Positions 1 to 7,743 of a stretch of 58,601 nucleotides of DNA are shown piece by piece. Position 1 is the stretch's first letter, and each line of letters opens with the position of its first letter. The stretch is taken from contig CANDKR010000010.1 in NCBI GenBank assembly GCA_947385375.1, positions 1 through 58,601 on the forward strand, read 5' to 3'. Made by a program: the position numbers and the translations under genes. The notes beneath the pieces are model-generated. The model searched no databases and had not been told where the DNA came from. It worked only from the letters and a program-made list of their open reading frames with translations. Origin of the DNA: an uncultured Clostridia bacterium (lineage in GTDB: Bacteria; Bacillota; Clostridia; TANB77; CAG-508).

Positions 1-54
1 TTTTTATATAAAAATAGTTGGAGTTTTTTATACCCCAACTAAAGTTATAGAACC
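1..54. repeat. Terminal inverted repeat, left copy
   Basis: These 54 bases are the exact reverse complement of 58547-58600 at the other end of the window. The unit contains an imperfect hairpin, TAGTTGGAG facing CCCCAACTA. No gene lies inside it. It could be a dispersed intergenic repeat at which the assembly broke, a small mobile-element end, or a graph-overlap artefact. The sequence alone does not decide. Confidence 0.85.
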
Positions 55-79
55 ATTTTAGTTAATTGTATAAAAAAAT

Positions 80-109
80 CTAGTAAAATATGTTTACTAG
101 TGTTATAAT
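80..109 (+). promoter_or_regulatory. Operator-like palindrome with -10 box
   Basis: CTAGTAAA (80-87) and TTTACTAG (93-100) form a perfect 8-bp inverted repeat with a 5-nt spacer. It lies over the expected -35 region of a TATAAT box at 104-109, just upstream of the gene at 144. This suits a repressor site, perhaps autoregulation of the downstream gene pair; that role is inferred. Confidence 0.5.
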
Positions 110-143
110 ATTAATGAGTACTGATATAGGAGAGTGAGAAATT

Positions 144-419
144 ATGATGTATCCATTTTGTAAATATGCAGATGAAACAATAGTTACTTTTTCTAATATA
201 GCTAGAAATGAAGAGGGAAAAGAAGTTGTTTATGTGCATTTTGAAAGACCTATGGAATATGGCTTTGACAGTATTAGGTTTGAACTTCCTACTTATAAAG
301 TTGTATATGAAGAAGGTCATTATAGTGAGATTGAAAAAGAAATGTTTAGAACAGTATTAGAAAAGGGTGCACCATATTTTTATGAGTGGGCTAGAGAAGG
401 AGGAATACAAAGTGCCTAG
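144..419 (+). CDS. Hypothetical protein, partner of DUF4160 gene
   Basis: A 91-residue acidic protein with no membrane segment or motif I recognise. ATG at 144 (or the adjacent ATG at 147) follows a purine-rich ribosome site near 130. Its last 8 bases overlap the GTG start of the DUF4160 gene, so the two are probably translationally coupled. DUF4160 genes are often paired with a small partner such as DUF2442 in toxin-antitoxin-like modules, and the palindromic operator upstream fits that. I cannot assign this partner to DUF2442 with confidence, so the toxin-antitoxin idea is only inference. Confidence 0.7.
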   Translation: MMYPFCKYADETIVTFSNIARNEEGKEVVYVHFERPMEYGFDSIRFELPTYKVVYEEGHYSEIEKEMFRTVLEKGAPYFYEWAREGGIQSA

Positions 420-690
420 TTTATTCGAGATTTTAGGTTATAAAATATTTTTCTGGTCCGACGAATTTATGGAGCCAGTACATGTTCATATTTCAAAAGG
501 TAAACCTACATCAAATGCTACTAAAGTTTGGCTAACTAAGGGCGGAGGGTGTATATTAGAACATAATAAGAGTAGAATACCAGAAAAAGATTTGAAATTT
601 TTAATGGCGACAATTACTTCAAATTATTTTATTATACTAGATCAATGGAAAAAACATAGTATAGATGGCGATATTAAATTTTATTGTTAA
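412..690 (+). CDS. DUF4160 domain protein
   Basis: A 92-residue protein with the DUF4160 pattern: an N-terminal PSLFEILGYKI strand, the PVHVHISKGK segment (family pattern around PHFHV) and a C-terminal helix containing Trp-x3-His. The start is GTG at 412, preceded by AGGAGG at 399-404, rather than the in-frame ATG at 367, which lies inside the upstream gene. The family's biochemical function is unknown; it is commonly seen beside small partner genes. A strong bidirectional hairpin terminator follows. Confidence 0.8.
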   Translation: MPSLFEILGYKIFFWSDEFMEPVHVHISKGKPTSNATKVWLTKGGGCILEHNKSRIPEKDLKFLMATITSNYFIILDQWKKHSIDGDIKFYC

Positions 691-699
691 TTGTATATA

Positions 700-732
700 A
701 AAAGCTAAATCTTTGAGAGATTTAGCTTTTTT
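700..732. terminator. Bidirectional rho-independent terminator
   Basis: A 13-bp perfect stem (700-712 with 718-730), loop TTGAG, flanked by A and T runs. It serves the DUF4160 pair on plus and the LytTR operon on minus. Confidence 0.9.
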
Positions 733-734
733 GG

Positions 735-977
735 TTAGTATAATGTATTTGCTTCTTCTTGTGTTATCATATTTTGTTCTACGGAGAAATCTATTTGTTT
801 TTTGCGTTCTTCTTTATCTTCAACACTTTGAAGATGCTCTACAAGTTTTGAATGTGCGTCAGATAAAGTGCCGTTGTTGTTGAACATATAAGAACTGTAA
901 ATCTTAAAAGTAGCAAATAGTATTGCTAGTATTATTGTACAAATTATTATAATAATTACTAATTTTTTATTCTTCAT
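735..977 (-). CDS. Small single-pass membrane protein
   Basis: An 80-residue protein with one hydrophobic segment at about residues 5-27 and a charged C-terminal tail ending in a helix (ITQEEANTLY) reminiscent of short oligomerisation tails. It is preceded by AGGAGG and its start overlaps the end of the upstream gene by 11 nt. It is the last gene of the LytTR operon. Function unknown. Confidence 0.7.
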   Translation of the reverse strand: MKNKKLVIIIIICTIILAILFATFKIYSSYMFNNNGTLSDAHSKLVEHLQSVEDKEERKKQIDFSVEQNMITQEEANTLY

Positions 978-1242
978 TTTTATTCCTCCTTTCTAAATTT
1001 CTATTTAACTTTTTGACTAAAAGTATGCTTATATAACGAAAAATCGCAACTATAAAAATATATAGTAAAGTGTATAAAATAATATTATTATTTAAGTTTC
1101 GCATAAAAATGTTGACTAGATTTATGTTTAAAGATAGAATGCTTGCAATAATTACTTCTGTAATTGAAAATATAGTATTAAATAAAAAACAACCAAAAAC
1201 ATATAGTAATAATAGTTCAAATATTATATTTATTTTTTTCAT
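967..1242 (-). CDS. Small membrane protein of LytTR operon
   Basis: A 91-residue protein with two hydrophobic segments (about residues 5-38 and 50-75) and a basic C-terminus. It starts immediately after the stop codon of the LytTR regulator gene with an AGGAG site. Small LytTR proteins are often coded beside membrane proteins such as DUF3021 that may control them. This protein could play that role, but I see no diagnostic DUF3021 motif. Confidence 0.7.
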   Translation of the reverse strand: MKKINIIFELLLLYVFGCFLFNTIFSITEVIIASILSLNINLVNIFMRNLNNNIILYTLLYIFIVAIFRYISILLVKKLNRNLERRNKNEE

Positions 1243-1692
1243 TTATATACTCCTTTCTTCTAAATACTCTAAAACATCACGTATTTTTCGTCTGGATACT
1301 GTTATTACATCATCATTATCTAGTCGTATCAAGATAGTACCTATTCTACCTAGGTCAAAGTGTTTTGCGTAATTGAAATTAACTATATATTTTTTAGAAA
1401 CTCTTATAAAATCCTTATTTAACTTTTCTAACTCATATAGCCTACTTTTAATTTTGTATTCCTTGTCTTTAGTTTTACAATATATTTCTTTGTCTTTACA
1501 ATAAAAGTATCTTATGTCACTATAATGAATTTTTATAAATTCATTATTATTTTTTACAATGACAGTGCCTTTATAAGCTTTAATATAATCTATTAAATGA
1601 CTGATATCTTCAGTTTTCTTATCATATTCAAGAATAACATTTATTGTATCATTTTTGATTACTGCATTTTTATGTAATACTTTTATTTCCAT
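1243..1692 (-). CDS. LytTR-domain transcriptional regulator
   Basis: A 149-residue DNA-binding protein without a receiver domain. Its C-terminal two thirds match the LytTR fold: IKIHYSDIRYFYCKDKEI, then the segment with FIRVSKKYIVN, and a final strand/helix ending in the ISRR-like VSRRKIRDVLEYL. Such stand-alone LytTR regulators usually control their own operon and an adjacent membrane protein. ATG at 1692 follows GGAG. Two consensus LytTR repeats lie upstream at 1761-1790 on the same strand, supporting autoregulation. It heads a three-gene minus-strand operon (to 735). Confidence 0.88.
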   Translation of the reverse strand: MEIKVLHKNAVIKNDTINVILEYDKKTEDISHLIDYIKAYKGTVIVKNNNEFIKIHYSDIRYFYCKDKEIYCKTKDKEYKIKSRLYELEKLNKDFIRVSKKYIVNFNYAKHFDLGRIGTILIRLDNDDVITVSRRKIRDVLEYLEERSI

Positions 1693-1722
1693 TTTAAATT
1701 TACTCCAATAAGCTTTTTTATA

Positions 1723-1790
1723 ATTATATCTACTGATTTTAAATTATTCAATAAATTTAGACAAACGGTCTTTTTTTGAAACTAAACGTT
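1723..1790 (-). promoter_or_regulatory. LytTR binding box and -10 for minus-strand operon
   Basis: Read on the minus strand, ACCGTTTGT (1769-1761) and AACGTTTAG (1790-1782) both match the published LytTR 9-mer [TA][AC][CA]GTTN[AG][TG]. They repeat with a 21-bp period (12-bp spacer), the usual arrangement. A minus-strand TATAAT sits at 1728-1723, which puts the box just upstream of the -35 position of the regulator's own promoter. Confidence 0.7.
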
Positions 1791-1864
1791 TTTATTTATA
1801 CAAAACTTGTTTCAGAGTTTAAGATGTGATAAAATGATAACATCAAATAGTGGAGGAATAATAT

Positions 1865-2416
1865 ATGGAAAATTATTTTATAATACACGGTTCATTTAGT
1901 AGTCCTTATTCAAATTGGTTAGGCTGGCTACATGATTTTATAGAAGATGAAGGAAAGCAAGTTCTTGTTCCAGATTTTCCAAGTGGAGTTGGTTATCAAA
2001 ATTATGAAAATTGGAGTAAATTATTTAAATGCTATTTTGATTTAGGATTAATTAATGAAAACACAACAATAATAGGACATAGTATTGCACCTGTATTTAT
2101 ATCAAAATTTTTGACTGAGAATAAAATAAAAGTTAAAAAATTGATTTTTGTATGTGGATTTAATAATTATTTAGGAATAAATGAAGAGTATGATGCAGTA
2201 AATGAGTCAATGTATTTTGATAATTTAGAAGATGTAAAGCAATATGCTAATGAAATTATTTGCTTCTATTCAGATAATGACCCTTATGTAAAATATGAAG
2301 TAGAGAAAGATTTTGCAGATAAAGTAGCAACAAAGCAAATACTGTTGCCAAAAGCAGGACACATAAATGCTGAAAGCGGATATGATACTTTTGAGGATGT
2401 TTTAAGTTATATATAA
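1865..2416 (+). CDS. RBBP9/YdeN-type alpha/beta hydrolase
   Basis: A 183-residue serine hydrolase, the normal size of the RBBP9 family. The oxyanion region IIHGSFSSP, the nucleophile elbow GHSIA (Ser73), an acid in SDNDPYV (Asp137 or Asp139) and the catalytic His in KAGHINAESGY (His166) appear in the expected order. The substrate is unknown; the fold is that of small esterases. ATG at 1865 follows GGAGG. The gene begins a short plus-strand run with a cupin and an unknown protein. The elbow has Ile-Ala where GHSLG is typical. Confidence 0.88.
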   Translation: MENYFIIHGSFSSPYSNWLGWLHDFIEDEGKQVLVPDFPSGVGYQNYENWSKLFKCYFDLGLINENTTIIGHSIAPVFISKFLTENKIKVKKLIFVCGFNNYLGINEEYDAVNESMYFDNLEDVKQYANEIICFYSDNDPYVKYEVEKDFADKVATKQILLPKAGHINAESGYDTFEDVLSYI

Positions 2417-2429
2417 GGAGATTAGTGAA

Positions 2430-2774
2430 ATGAAAGTAATAAAATTACAAGACGCAGAAAAAGGGAAGAATAGTGAGAAATGTAAGACTTTAGAATATTC
2501 ATTTATGGACAAAGACATTGATTTAGGTGTAGCAGTAATTACTGGAAGGTATCCAGATAAGTCTTATGGAGTAAATCTAGTTAGCAAGGAGCTTATATAT
2601 GTACTTGAAGGTAGTGGAACTCTGCATTTTGAAAACAAAGAAATTAAATTTTCAGAAGGTGATTCTATTTTAATACAGCCAAAAGAAAAATATTATTTTG
2701 ATACTGACTATTGTAAAATTTCTATGGCATGTACACCAGCTTGGTCACCTGACCAACACAAGTATGTAGAATAA
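2430..2774 (+). CDS. Cupin-domain protein
   Basis: A 114-residue single cupin barrel: motif-like ELIYVLEGSGTLHFENKEI followed by GDSILIQPKEKYYF. The usual metal-binding His residues of cupin motif 1 are largely missing, so metal binding is doubtful and a catalytic function cannot be assigned. It lies 13 nt after the hydrolase gene and is preceded by AAGGAG, so it is probably co-transcribed. Confidence 0.8.
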   Translation: MKVIKLQDAEKGKNSEKCKTLEYSFMDKDIDLGVAVITGRYPDKSYGVNLVSKELIYVLEGSGTLHFENKEIKFSEGDSILIQPKEKYYFDTDYCKISMACTPAWSPDQHKYVE

Positions 2775-2792
2775 ATATTAAGGAGAAAAATT

Positions 2793-3167
2793 ATGGGATC
2801 TTATGTAGAAATTAATGATACATTACAAATAACAAGGGAGCAAGGTTTTCCAAAAGAATTAAGCTTGGAACAGCATTTGAAGAATCCATATATTGCTGAG
2901 CAGTTTGAAGGTAAGGTATTTGAATTTAAAGATAAACCTAGCATTAGAAATTATCAAATGCCACCAGTAAGAAATTTTTTAGTGGAGAATATAGATGGTA
3001 AATGGCTATATTGGGGGTTAGTGCATGTACTTGAAGTTAAGCACGACTATATAAACAAAACAACTTCTGGGAAGTTTAAAATAATTTATATAAATAAGCC
3101 AGAAGAAATGGAAATGGCACATAATTTAATAGACAGAAATAAAGATACATTTTATAAATTATTATAG
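2793..3167 (+). CDS. Hypothetical protein
   Basis: A 124-residue soluble protein I do not recognise. It contains a central WLYWGLVHVLEVKHDY strand segment and a Lys-rich C-terminus. It has a good ribosome site (AAGGAGA), sits 18 nt after the cupin gene, and shows the AT-rich codon use of its neighbours, so it is likely a real gene of the same small operon. Its end is followed closely by the HExxH-protein gene. Confidence 0.75.
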   Translation: MGSYVEINDTLQITREQGFPKELSLEQHLKNPYIAEQFEGKVFEFKDKPSIRNYQMPPVRNFLVENIDGKWLYWGLVHVLEVKHDYINKTTSGKFKIIYINKPEEMEMAHNLIDRNKDTFYKLL

Positions 3168-3187
3168 CTATAAAAAGAGGAGTGTTT

Positions 3188-4180
3188 ATGTATAGTTTGA
3201 GATATGATTTTATGCAGTATAATGATATTATAGTTGGATATATAGAAACTTTAATAAGTAAAAGCGGTAATAATTTTCGTGAGCAGCTTAGAGCTGGGGA
3301 GATAAGTAATAAAGAAAGTGATTCTAAGGGACTAGCAAGAGGCATACAAAATTTAGAAGAATATCTATATTATAATTATAAAAAATCACCAGAAAGTTTT
3401 AATTATATACTTAACTCTATTATTAATAATGTAAAAACACTTTCAGTTTTACCTAATAGCAAAAGGGGAATATATGGAGAAACTCAAGCACAAAATAAAA
3501 TTGTTTATATAAATCCGGATTTGCCTGCTACTCAAAGTTTAACAGGAGAAGAAAGAACAAGATTGTATATGGCTCACGAGCTAGGACATATTATAAATAA
3601 TGGATGGATGAAGGCGGTTATAGAATATGCTAACAACCAAATAAGACAAGGTAGATTGACACAAGAACATGCACAATTAGTTTATGATGGCTTTTCTATG
3701 CTAGATGAGGTTACTACTCAGAATAGAGCAGAAGATTTTGTTTATGAGTTTTCAGGCAAAAGAAGACCACAATTATCGCATTATACAAATATTAGAATGT
3801 TTAATGGCGAAGCATATAGATCAAATTTTGATTATTATGGTGAATTACAAGAGCCAGCGATAATGTTTGCAAGAACACTAAGAGGTATAGGAAAAGAAAA
3901 TGATGATGCAAAAGTACTAGATATGTTATCTCAAAGAGCACTTTTACCTAACTTTTTAAATAACATATTAAGTGAATATTCAAAAGATGGACAAATGGCA
4001 GCTTTCGTACAGGAGATGAAATATATGGGACTATTAAAGAGAGCATCTTATGCAAATTTTGGATATGGAGACATTTCATATTTAGGTAATTCAAAAACAT
4101 ATCTAGATAAACTTAGAAGTATAACTGGACAAATGAGAGATTATAGAGAGCCTTTTGAAGATGGATATTCATACCAATAA
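3188..4180 (+). CDS. HExxH metallopeptidase-like protein
   Basis: A 330-residue protein with a zinc-peptidase signature HELGH (His130, Glu131, His134) in YMAHELGHIINN, resembling ImmA/IrrE-type sites. There is no signal peptide or helix-turn-helix. Outside the motif I do not recognise the family, and the third zinc ligand is not evident. The start is ATG 3188, placed 5 nt after AGAGGAG; the in-frame GTG at 3182 is too close to that site. It ends at a strong terminator just before foreign DNA begins. Confidence 0.7.
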   Translation: MYSLRYDFMQYNDIIVGYIETLISKSGNNFREQLRAGEISNKESDSKGLARGIQNLEEYLYYNYKKSPESFNYILNSIINNVKTLSVLPNSKRGIYGETQAQNKIVYINPDLPATQSLTGEERTRLYMAHELGHIINNGWMKAVIEYANNQIRQGRLTQEHAQLVYDGFSMLDEVTTQNRAEDFVYEFSGKRRPQLSHYTNIRMFNGEAYRSNFDYYGELQEPAIMFARTLRGIGKENDDAKVLDMLSQRALLPNFLNNILSEYSKDGQMAAFVQEMKYMGLLKRASYANFGYGDISYLGNSKTYLDKLRSITGQMRDYREPFEDGYSYQ

Positions 4181-4185
4181 AGATT

Positions 4186-4218
4186 AAAAAAGTTGATAAT
4201 GTTTTATCAACTTTTTTT
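4186..4218 (+). terminator. Rho-independent terminator
   Basis: AAAAAAGTTGATAA pairs with TTATCAACTTTTTTT over a 4-nt loop, right after the HExxH-protein gene. Confidence 0.9.
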
Positions 4219-4258
4219 GTAGACATAAAACTCGTTATATGATATAATTAATGTCTAC
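4219..4258 (+). promoter_or_regulatory. Promoter flanked by inverted repeat
   Basis: TAGACA (4220-4225), 17-bp spacer, TATAAT (4243-4248) form a good sigma-A promoter for the SleB-type gene. GTAGACAT (4219-4226) and ATGTCTAC (4251-4258) are perfect inverted repeats bracketing the -35 and the start region, so a repressor could bind there. A short CGCC/GGCG hairpin follows in the leader near 4268-4281. Confidence 0.6.
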
Positions 4259-4337
4259 CAAAATTCCGCCGATAAGGCGTTTATTATATAAGCTTCAGAC
4301 CCTTTAACTAAAATCTGAAAGAAAGAAGGTAATACCG

Positions 4338-5363
4338 ATGCACAAACTCAGCGACAAGAGTTTTTCTCGGAAAGTCATGCCGTTTTTGGTATGTTGCATG
4401 GTGTTGCTCCTGTATGCACAGGGCGTTTCCACCATTGTAACTGGCAAAACCAGCACGGCCAACGCGGAAAGCGCTTGCAACACTGAAACAGAGCAAGAAA
4501 ACAGCGAGGCGCAAAGTAGTGCCTATCCCGCAGAATCAATTTTGGTGGATGGAGTAGCAGGAGTTGGCTATAAGCAATTAAGAGAAGCACAGCTGAAGCT
4601 GATTTCTGGAGCACCAGAATTGATGCTACAACCAACCATATCCTTGTCACCAGCAGAAAGCACCGAGTCAGAGGAGACTGAGGAAGTGCAACTTCCGAAA
4701 GTATCCTCTTTGGATAGCAGAATTCCTGCTCTGGTGTACTTACGTATCGATTCAGACAACCCCAAAGGCCCGCTATTACTTTCAGATGAGCGAGTAGGTG
4801 AGGATGATGTCGAAATCGATATCAGCAATGCGATAGATCCTGACTTGTACTACACCGTTCCATATGATTTGGAGCAGTGTATTGCCAGAGTCGTACATCG
4901 CGAAGCTGGAAACCAACCAGTATTCGGGCAACTCCAAGTTGCCGAAGGCGTGGTTACTCGTCTCAGAAGTGGAATATATGGTCCAGATGTAAGTGCAACA
5001 CTCTATAAGGGCTATTATGTTGAAACTGATGAGAATGGTTATCATGTTTATGACGGCAATGGCGTTGAAGTGATTGATGTGCCTGAGGTGGCAACTACGG
5101 TTACAAAATTGGCTTTGCAAGGCTCCAATACCACAGAATTTGTGCTTGAAGCAGGAACAGCTCTCAGAAATGAGCAGTTTGGCTTAGAGCTTGGAGAGGA
5201 ATACTACTACTATGGAGCATTTTACCATTACAGTCCAGAAGATGTGGACGAAGGTGCATTGCTTTCACGTGTGATAGGCAGAGTCCCTGTTAGCTATCAG
5301 TACGTGGATCATGTGTTCTATGGCAAGTGGCTGAATGCCAAATATGCCTTGAACATCGAATAG
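4338..5363 (+). CDS. SleB-type cell wall hydrolase (foreign composition)
   Basis: A 341-residue exported or membrane-anchored protein. A hydrophobic segment (about residues 12-33) is followed by an acidic linker and a C-terminal SleB/CwlJ-type domain with the catalytic-region Glu in VVHREAGNQPVFGQLQVAEGVV (Glu189 by count). Such enzymes cut peptidoglycan, often in spore cortex. G+C content and codon use are far higher than in the flanks. Arg11 is a CGG codon (4368-4370) that must be read as a triplet: a +1 shift there reaches a stop within about 25 codons and loses the hydrophobic segment. That contrasts with all native genes here and points to recent acquisition. Confidence 0.85.
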   Translation: MHKLSDKSFSRKVMPFLVCCMVLLLYAQGVSTIVTGKTSTANAESACNTETEQENSEAQSSAYPAESILVDGVAGVGYKQLREAQLKLISGAPELMLQPTISLSPAESTESEETEEVQLPKVSSLDSRIPALVYLRIDSDNPKGPLLLSDERVGEDDVEIDISNAIDPDLYYTVPYDLEQCIARVVHREAGNQPVFGQLQVAEGVVTRLRSGIYGPDVSATLYKGYYVETDENGYHVYDGNGVEVIDVPEVATTVTKLALQGSNTTEFVLEAGTALRNEQFGLELGEEYYYYGAFYHYSPEDVDEGALLSRVIGRVPVSYQYVDHVFYGKWLNAKYALNIE

Positions 5364-5468
5364 CCCGTAATGACGGGAGTTTGTGAGCGAAAGCTCTTCA
5401 TCATAAATATGTCGGACTTTTACACTTGCTAAACGGCTTGTGTCGTGCGATATACAGCAATTACCTTG

Positions 5469-5510
5469 CTCCCAGCGTGGCGTTGCCACGCTGGGAGTAT
5501 TTTATTATGT
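5469..5510 (+). terminator. Terminator of the SleB-type gene
   Basis: A 13-bp perfect G+C-rich stem (5469-5481 with 5485-5497), loop GTT, followed by TATTTTATTAT. The 100 bases between the stop codon and this hairpin show no gene. Confidence 0.85.
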
Positions 5511-5527
5511 TAGCAACAATGTTCTTA

Positions 5528-5583
5528 TATTATTTAAAAACCAAAGCACGCCACTACCTAAAAAGGTATGTGGCGTGCTTTGG
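5528..5583 (-). terminator. Terminator of the minus-strand foreign gene
   Basis: CCAAAGCACGCCAC (5541-5554) pairs with GTGGCGTGCTTTGG (5570-5583). Read on minus, the stem is followed by TTTTTAAAT, so it ends the gene at 5617-6843. Confidence 0.85.
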
Positions 5584-5616
5584 GCTTTGTGAAAAACATA
5601 AGCTGGTGGTTGATGT

Positions 5617-6843
5617 TTAAACCAGTCTCATGAGCCAGAGCTCGTTTTCGTCCGAGATTTGGATTTCAATCGGATCTCGGGAGTAAACATAGCCATGACG
5701 TTCAAAAATGGTTTGGCTGGCTGGGTGGGTAAAGCACTCAGGCTTTTCCTGCTTATCTATCTTAGCGCCAAAGGCATAGCCGTAACGCTTAAAGCGGTTA
5801 TAGGCATATCCATAGCATTTGCGCTTGTTGTCAGGAATATCGGTCATAAACAGGTCAAGGTCGGAGAACCACAGCCCACAGGGGAAGAGCTTTTCCTTGA
5901 GCAGACGGATGTCGAAATTGTTCTTAATCGGTGACAAATGTCTGCTCTTGAAATCGCTTTTCTCGTTGTAGTCTTCACTGTATACAGTGAGCATGTCCAT
6001 AAACTCGCGGATTTGCAGTTTATAGTCATATTCAACCATATCCAAGAAGTAGATGATGGCATCGATGTTGATTGCGCCATCTTTCAGTCCTGCCATATAG
6101 TGGTTATACATCTCGAACAGAAGACTGCCGTTGCGCCGAACTTTCTTTTCCTCTTCCATTGTCTTGGTGAGTACGGCTTCTTCCAGTACGCTTTCATTGA
6201 TTTCCTTTTTGTCTTTTCGAGCTTCCAAGGTTTCGTGAACTCTCTGGAAGTTCTCAAAGTCATAGTACATCATGGAGTGACCCACAATGAACATAATGAA
6301 AATCTGCGCGTACTTTGCTTTTTCCATATCACTCATAGGGTGAGAGGAATAGGTCTTTTGGGCGACCAGCTGGATAATCTCTTCCATGTTGGCGAAGAAC
6401 AGCTCGATATAGCCCCAGTCGGTAAGCCGGACAAGGTGTTCCCTGGGCAAAACGCCTTTTGTGGTTTTCTTAGAGCGGTGCTCCTCAGGGACGACTCCCC
6501 AGAATTTGCAGAGCTCTTTGTATTCTTGCCGATGCTCCTTGGCGAGTTTGGCAAGAGCCACTTCGACGTCCGAAATTTTGAACGGTTTCAGCTTTTCAGC
6601 CGGTACGTTCGTAGCTTTTGCGATTACAAGGTACAGCTTGGAAATTGCATTGACATAGGCTTTGTCGCGGTAGTTTTCTGCGTCGTTGCAGAGAATGGTT
6701 GCGTCCTGTTCCAGCCTCTCGGCAAAGGTCAGTATACGCCTGCGCTGAGGGATGGGAAAGGGAATGACGGTATTCAAACTCCGAGTTCTACTCGTGACAT
6801 TGAATGCCAGAGGCATTGCGCTTCTGGTGCCATTCATTTGCAT
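5617..6843 (-). CDS. Unknown 408-aa protein (foreign composition)
   Basis: A 408-residue, mostly helical, soluble protein that I do not recognise. The start is ATG 6843 (or ATG 6837, two codons in), just after AAGGAG; an open frame upstream to 7152 has no coding character. Codon use is G+C-rich, as in the convergent SleB-type gene. Three in-frame CGG codons (6783, 6429, 6138, minus-strand first bases) are read as Arg in contexts such as SRTRSL, HLVRLT and KVRRNG, unlike any native gene. Under the local CGG-shift rule it would not be translated correctly. A consensus promoter and a terminator bracket it, so the module looks intact and recently acquired. Confidence 0.75.
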   Translation of the reverse strand: MQMNGTRSAMPLAFNVTSRTRSLNTVIPFPIPQRRRILTFAERLEQDATILCNDAENYRDKAYVNAISKLYLVIAKATNVPAEKLKPFKISDVEVALAKLAKEHRQEYKELCKFWGVVPEEHRSKKTTKGVLPREHLVRLTDWGYIELFFANMEEIIQLVAQKTYSSHPMSDMEKAKYAQIFIMFIVGHSMMYYDFENFQRVHETLEARKDKKEINESVLEEAVLTKTMEEEKKVRRNGSLLFEMYNHYMAGLKDGAINIDAIIYFLDMVEYDYKLQIREFMDMLTVYSEDYNEKSDFKSRHLSPIKNNFDIRLLKEKLFPCGLWFSDLDLFMTDIPDNKRKCYGYAYNRFKRYGYAFGAKIDKQEKPECFTHPASQTIFERHGYVYSRDPIEIQISDENELWLMRLV

Positions 6844-6897
6844 CAACTCCTTCAAATAAATTTTGTGATTGCAAAGCAATCGTGGTAATACTATTAT

Positions 6898-6926
6898 ATT
6901 ATACCACATTTTTACAATTATGTAAA
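6898..6926 (-). promoter_or_regulatory. Promoter of the minus-strand foreign gene
   Basis: On minus: TTTACA (6926-6921), 17-bp spacer, TATAAT (6903-6898), with a TGTGG extension before the -10. The leader contains a GATTGC/GCAATC hairpin (6868-6882). Confidence 0.7.
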
Positions 6927-7008
6927 CTTGCGCAATAAAATTAGTATTGTTTGACTTCGACATATATGTTAAAATGTTAGTAATGATAAAAATACGGAGG
7001 AAAACATA

Positions 7009-7728
7009 ATGGCTTTTATGGGGAGAGGTGGTTTTCCATCTATAAAAAATACTGGTGGCGCTAGAGGCGGTGGAGGTTATCATAGGGGATTTGGATTTCA
7101 TAGTAGAATTCACTATTATATACCAATAACGAATACTTATATAGCTATACAAATAATTTTATCACTTATCATTGTTGCAGTTTTGGCAATTACATTTTTC
7201 TTTACACATAAACCTACAATTATCGACCCGATAGAAAGTGTAAAAAGTGGTTTTATAAATAGCTATTTAATAACTTTGGGTGTATTATTGTTTGTGACTT
7301 TCTTAAGCAATTGTTTTGCTAAAAGTGAAAAAGCTTTGATAAAATTATTAGTAGGAATTTTAGTAATATCTATAATAAGTATGCTTGTATTTTTTATGCA
7401 AAAAGTAGATTATGATAAGACTTATACTTATAATAAATTTAGACAAATTTATACACAGCAATTTACTGGAAAAAGCACTAATACCAGAGTAGATATAGGA
7501 TTAGGTGGTATGAGTATTAAGACAGCAAGTGAATATTACATAAGTGAGTGTATGGAATTATATAGATATTTTAGTATTAAAGTTTATGCAATTATTATAC
7601 TTCACGCTTTTATTAATCTTGTACTTATTTATCAGTTAGTAAAATTGTTAAAAATTCAAGGTAAGAGAAACAAGATGGAAAAAGATGATTTGATATTATT
7701 TGATGAAGAACAAAATATTAAAATATAA
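7009..7728 (+). CDS. Membrane protein, Gly-rich N-terminus
   Basis: A 239-residue protein with a Gly/Arg/His-rich N-terminal 45 residues, then four hydrophobic segments (about 45-65, 80-100, 112-130 and 185-210). No family recognised. ATG at 7009 follows GGAGG. Codon use is native and AT-rich again, so the foreign block ends before it. It is probably co-transcribed with the next membrane protein gene. Confidence 0.75.
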   Translation: MAFMGRGGFPSIKNTGGARGGGGYHRGFGFHSRIHYYIPITNTYIAIQIILSLIIVAVLAITFFFTHKPTIIDPIESVKSGFINSYLITLGVLLFVTFLSNCFAKSEKALIKLLVGILVISIISMLVFFMQKVDYDKTYTYNKFRQIYTQQFTGKSTNTRVDIGLGGMSIKTASEYYISECMELYRYFSIKVYAIIILHAFINLVLIYQLVKLLKIQGKRNKMEKDDLILFDEEQNIKI

Positions 7729-7743
7729 GGGGAATTTTATGAA

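Noticed and set aside
1070..1372. A plus-strand open frame of 100 codons
   Set aside because: It overlaps the LytTR operon on the opposite strand and has no initiation site.
5938..6888. A 316-codon open frame on plus
   Set aside because: It is the antisense shadow of the 408-aa minus-strand gene; no ribosome site and no recognisable protein features.
6844..7152. N-terminal extension of the minus-strand foreign protein
   Set aside because: The extended frame crosses the promoter and leader and has no coding character; a strong ribosome site precedes ATG 6843.
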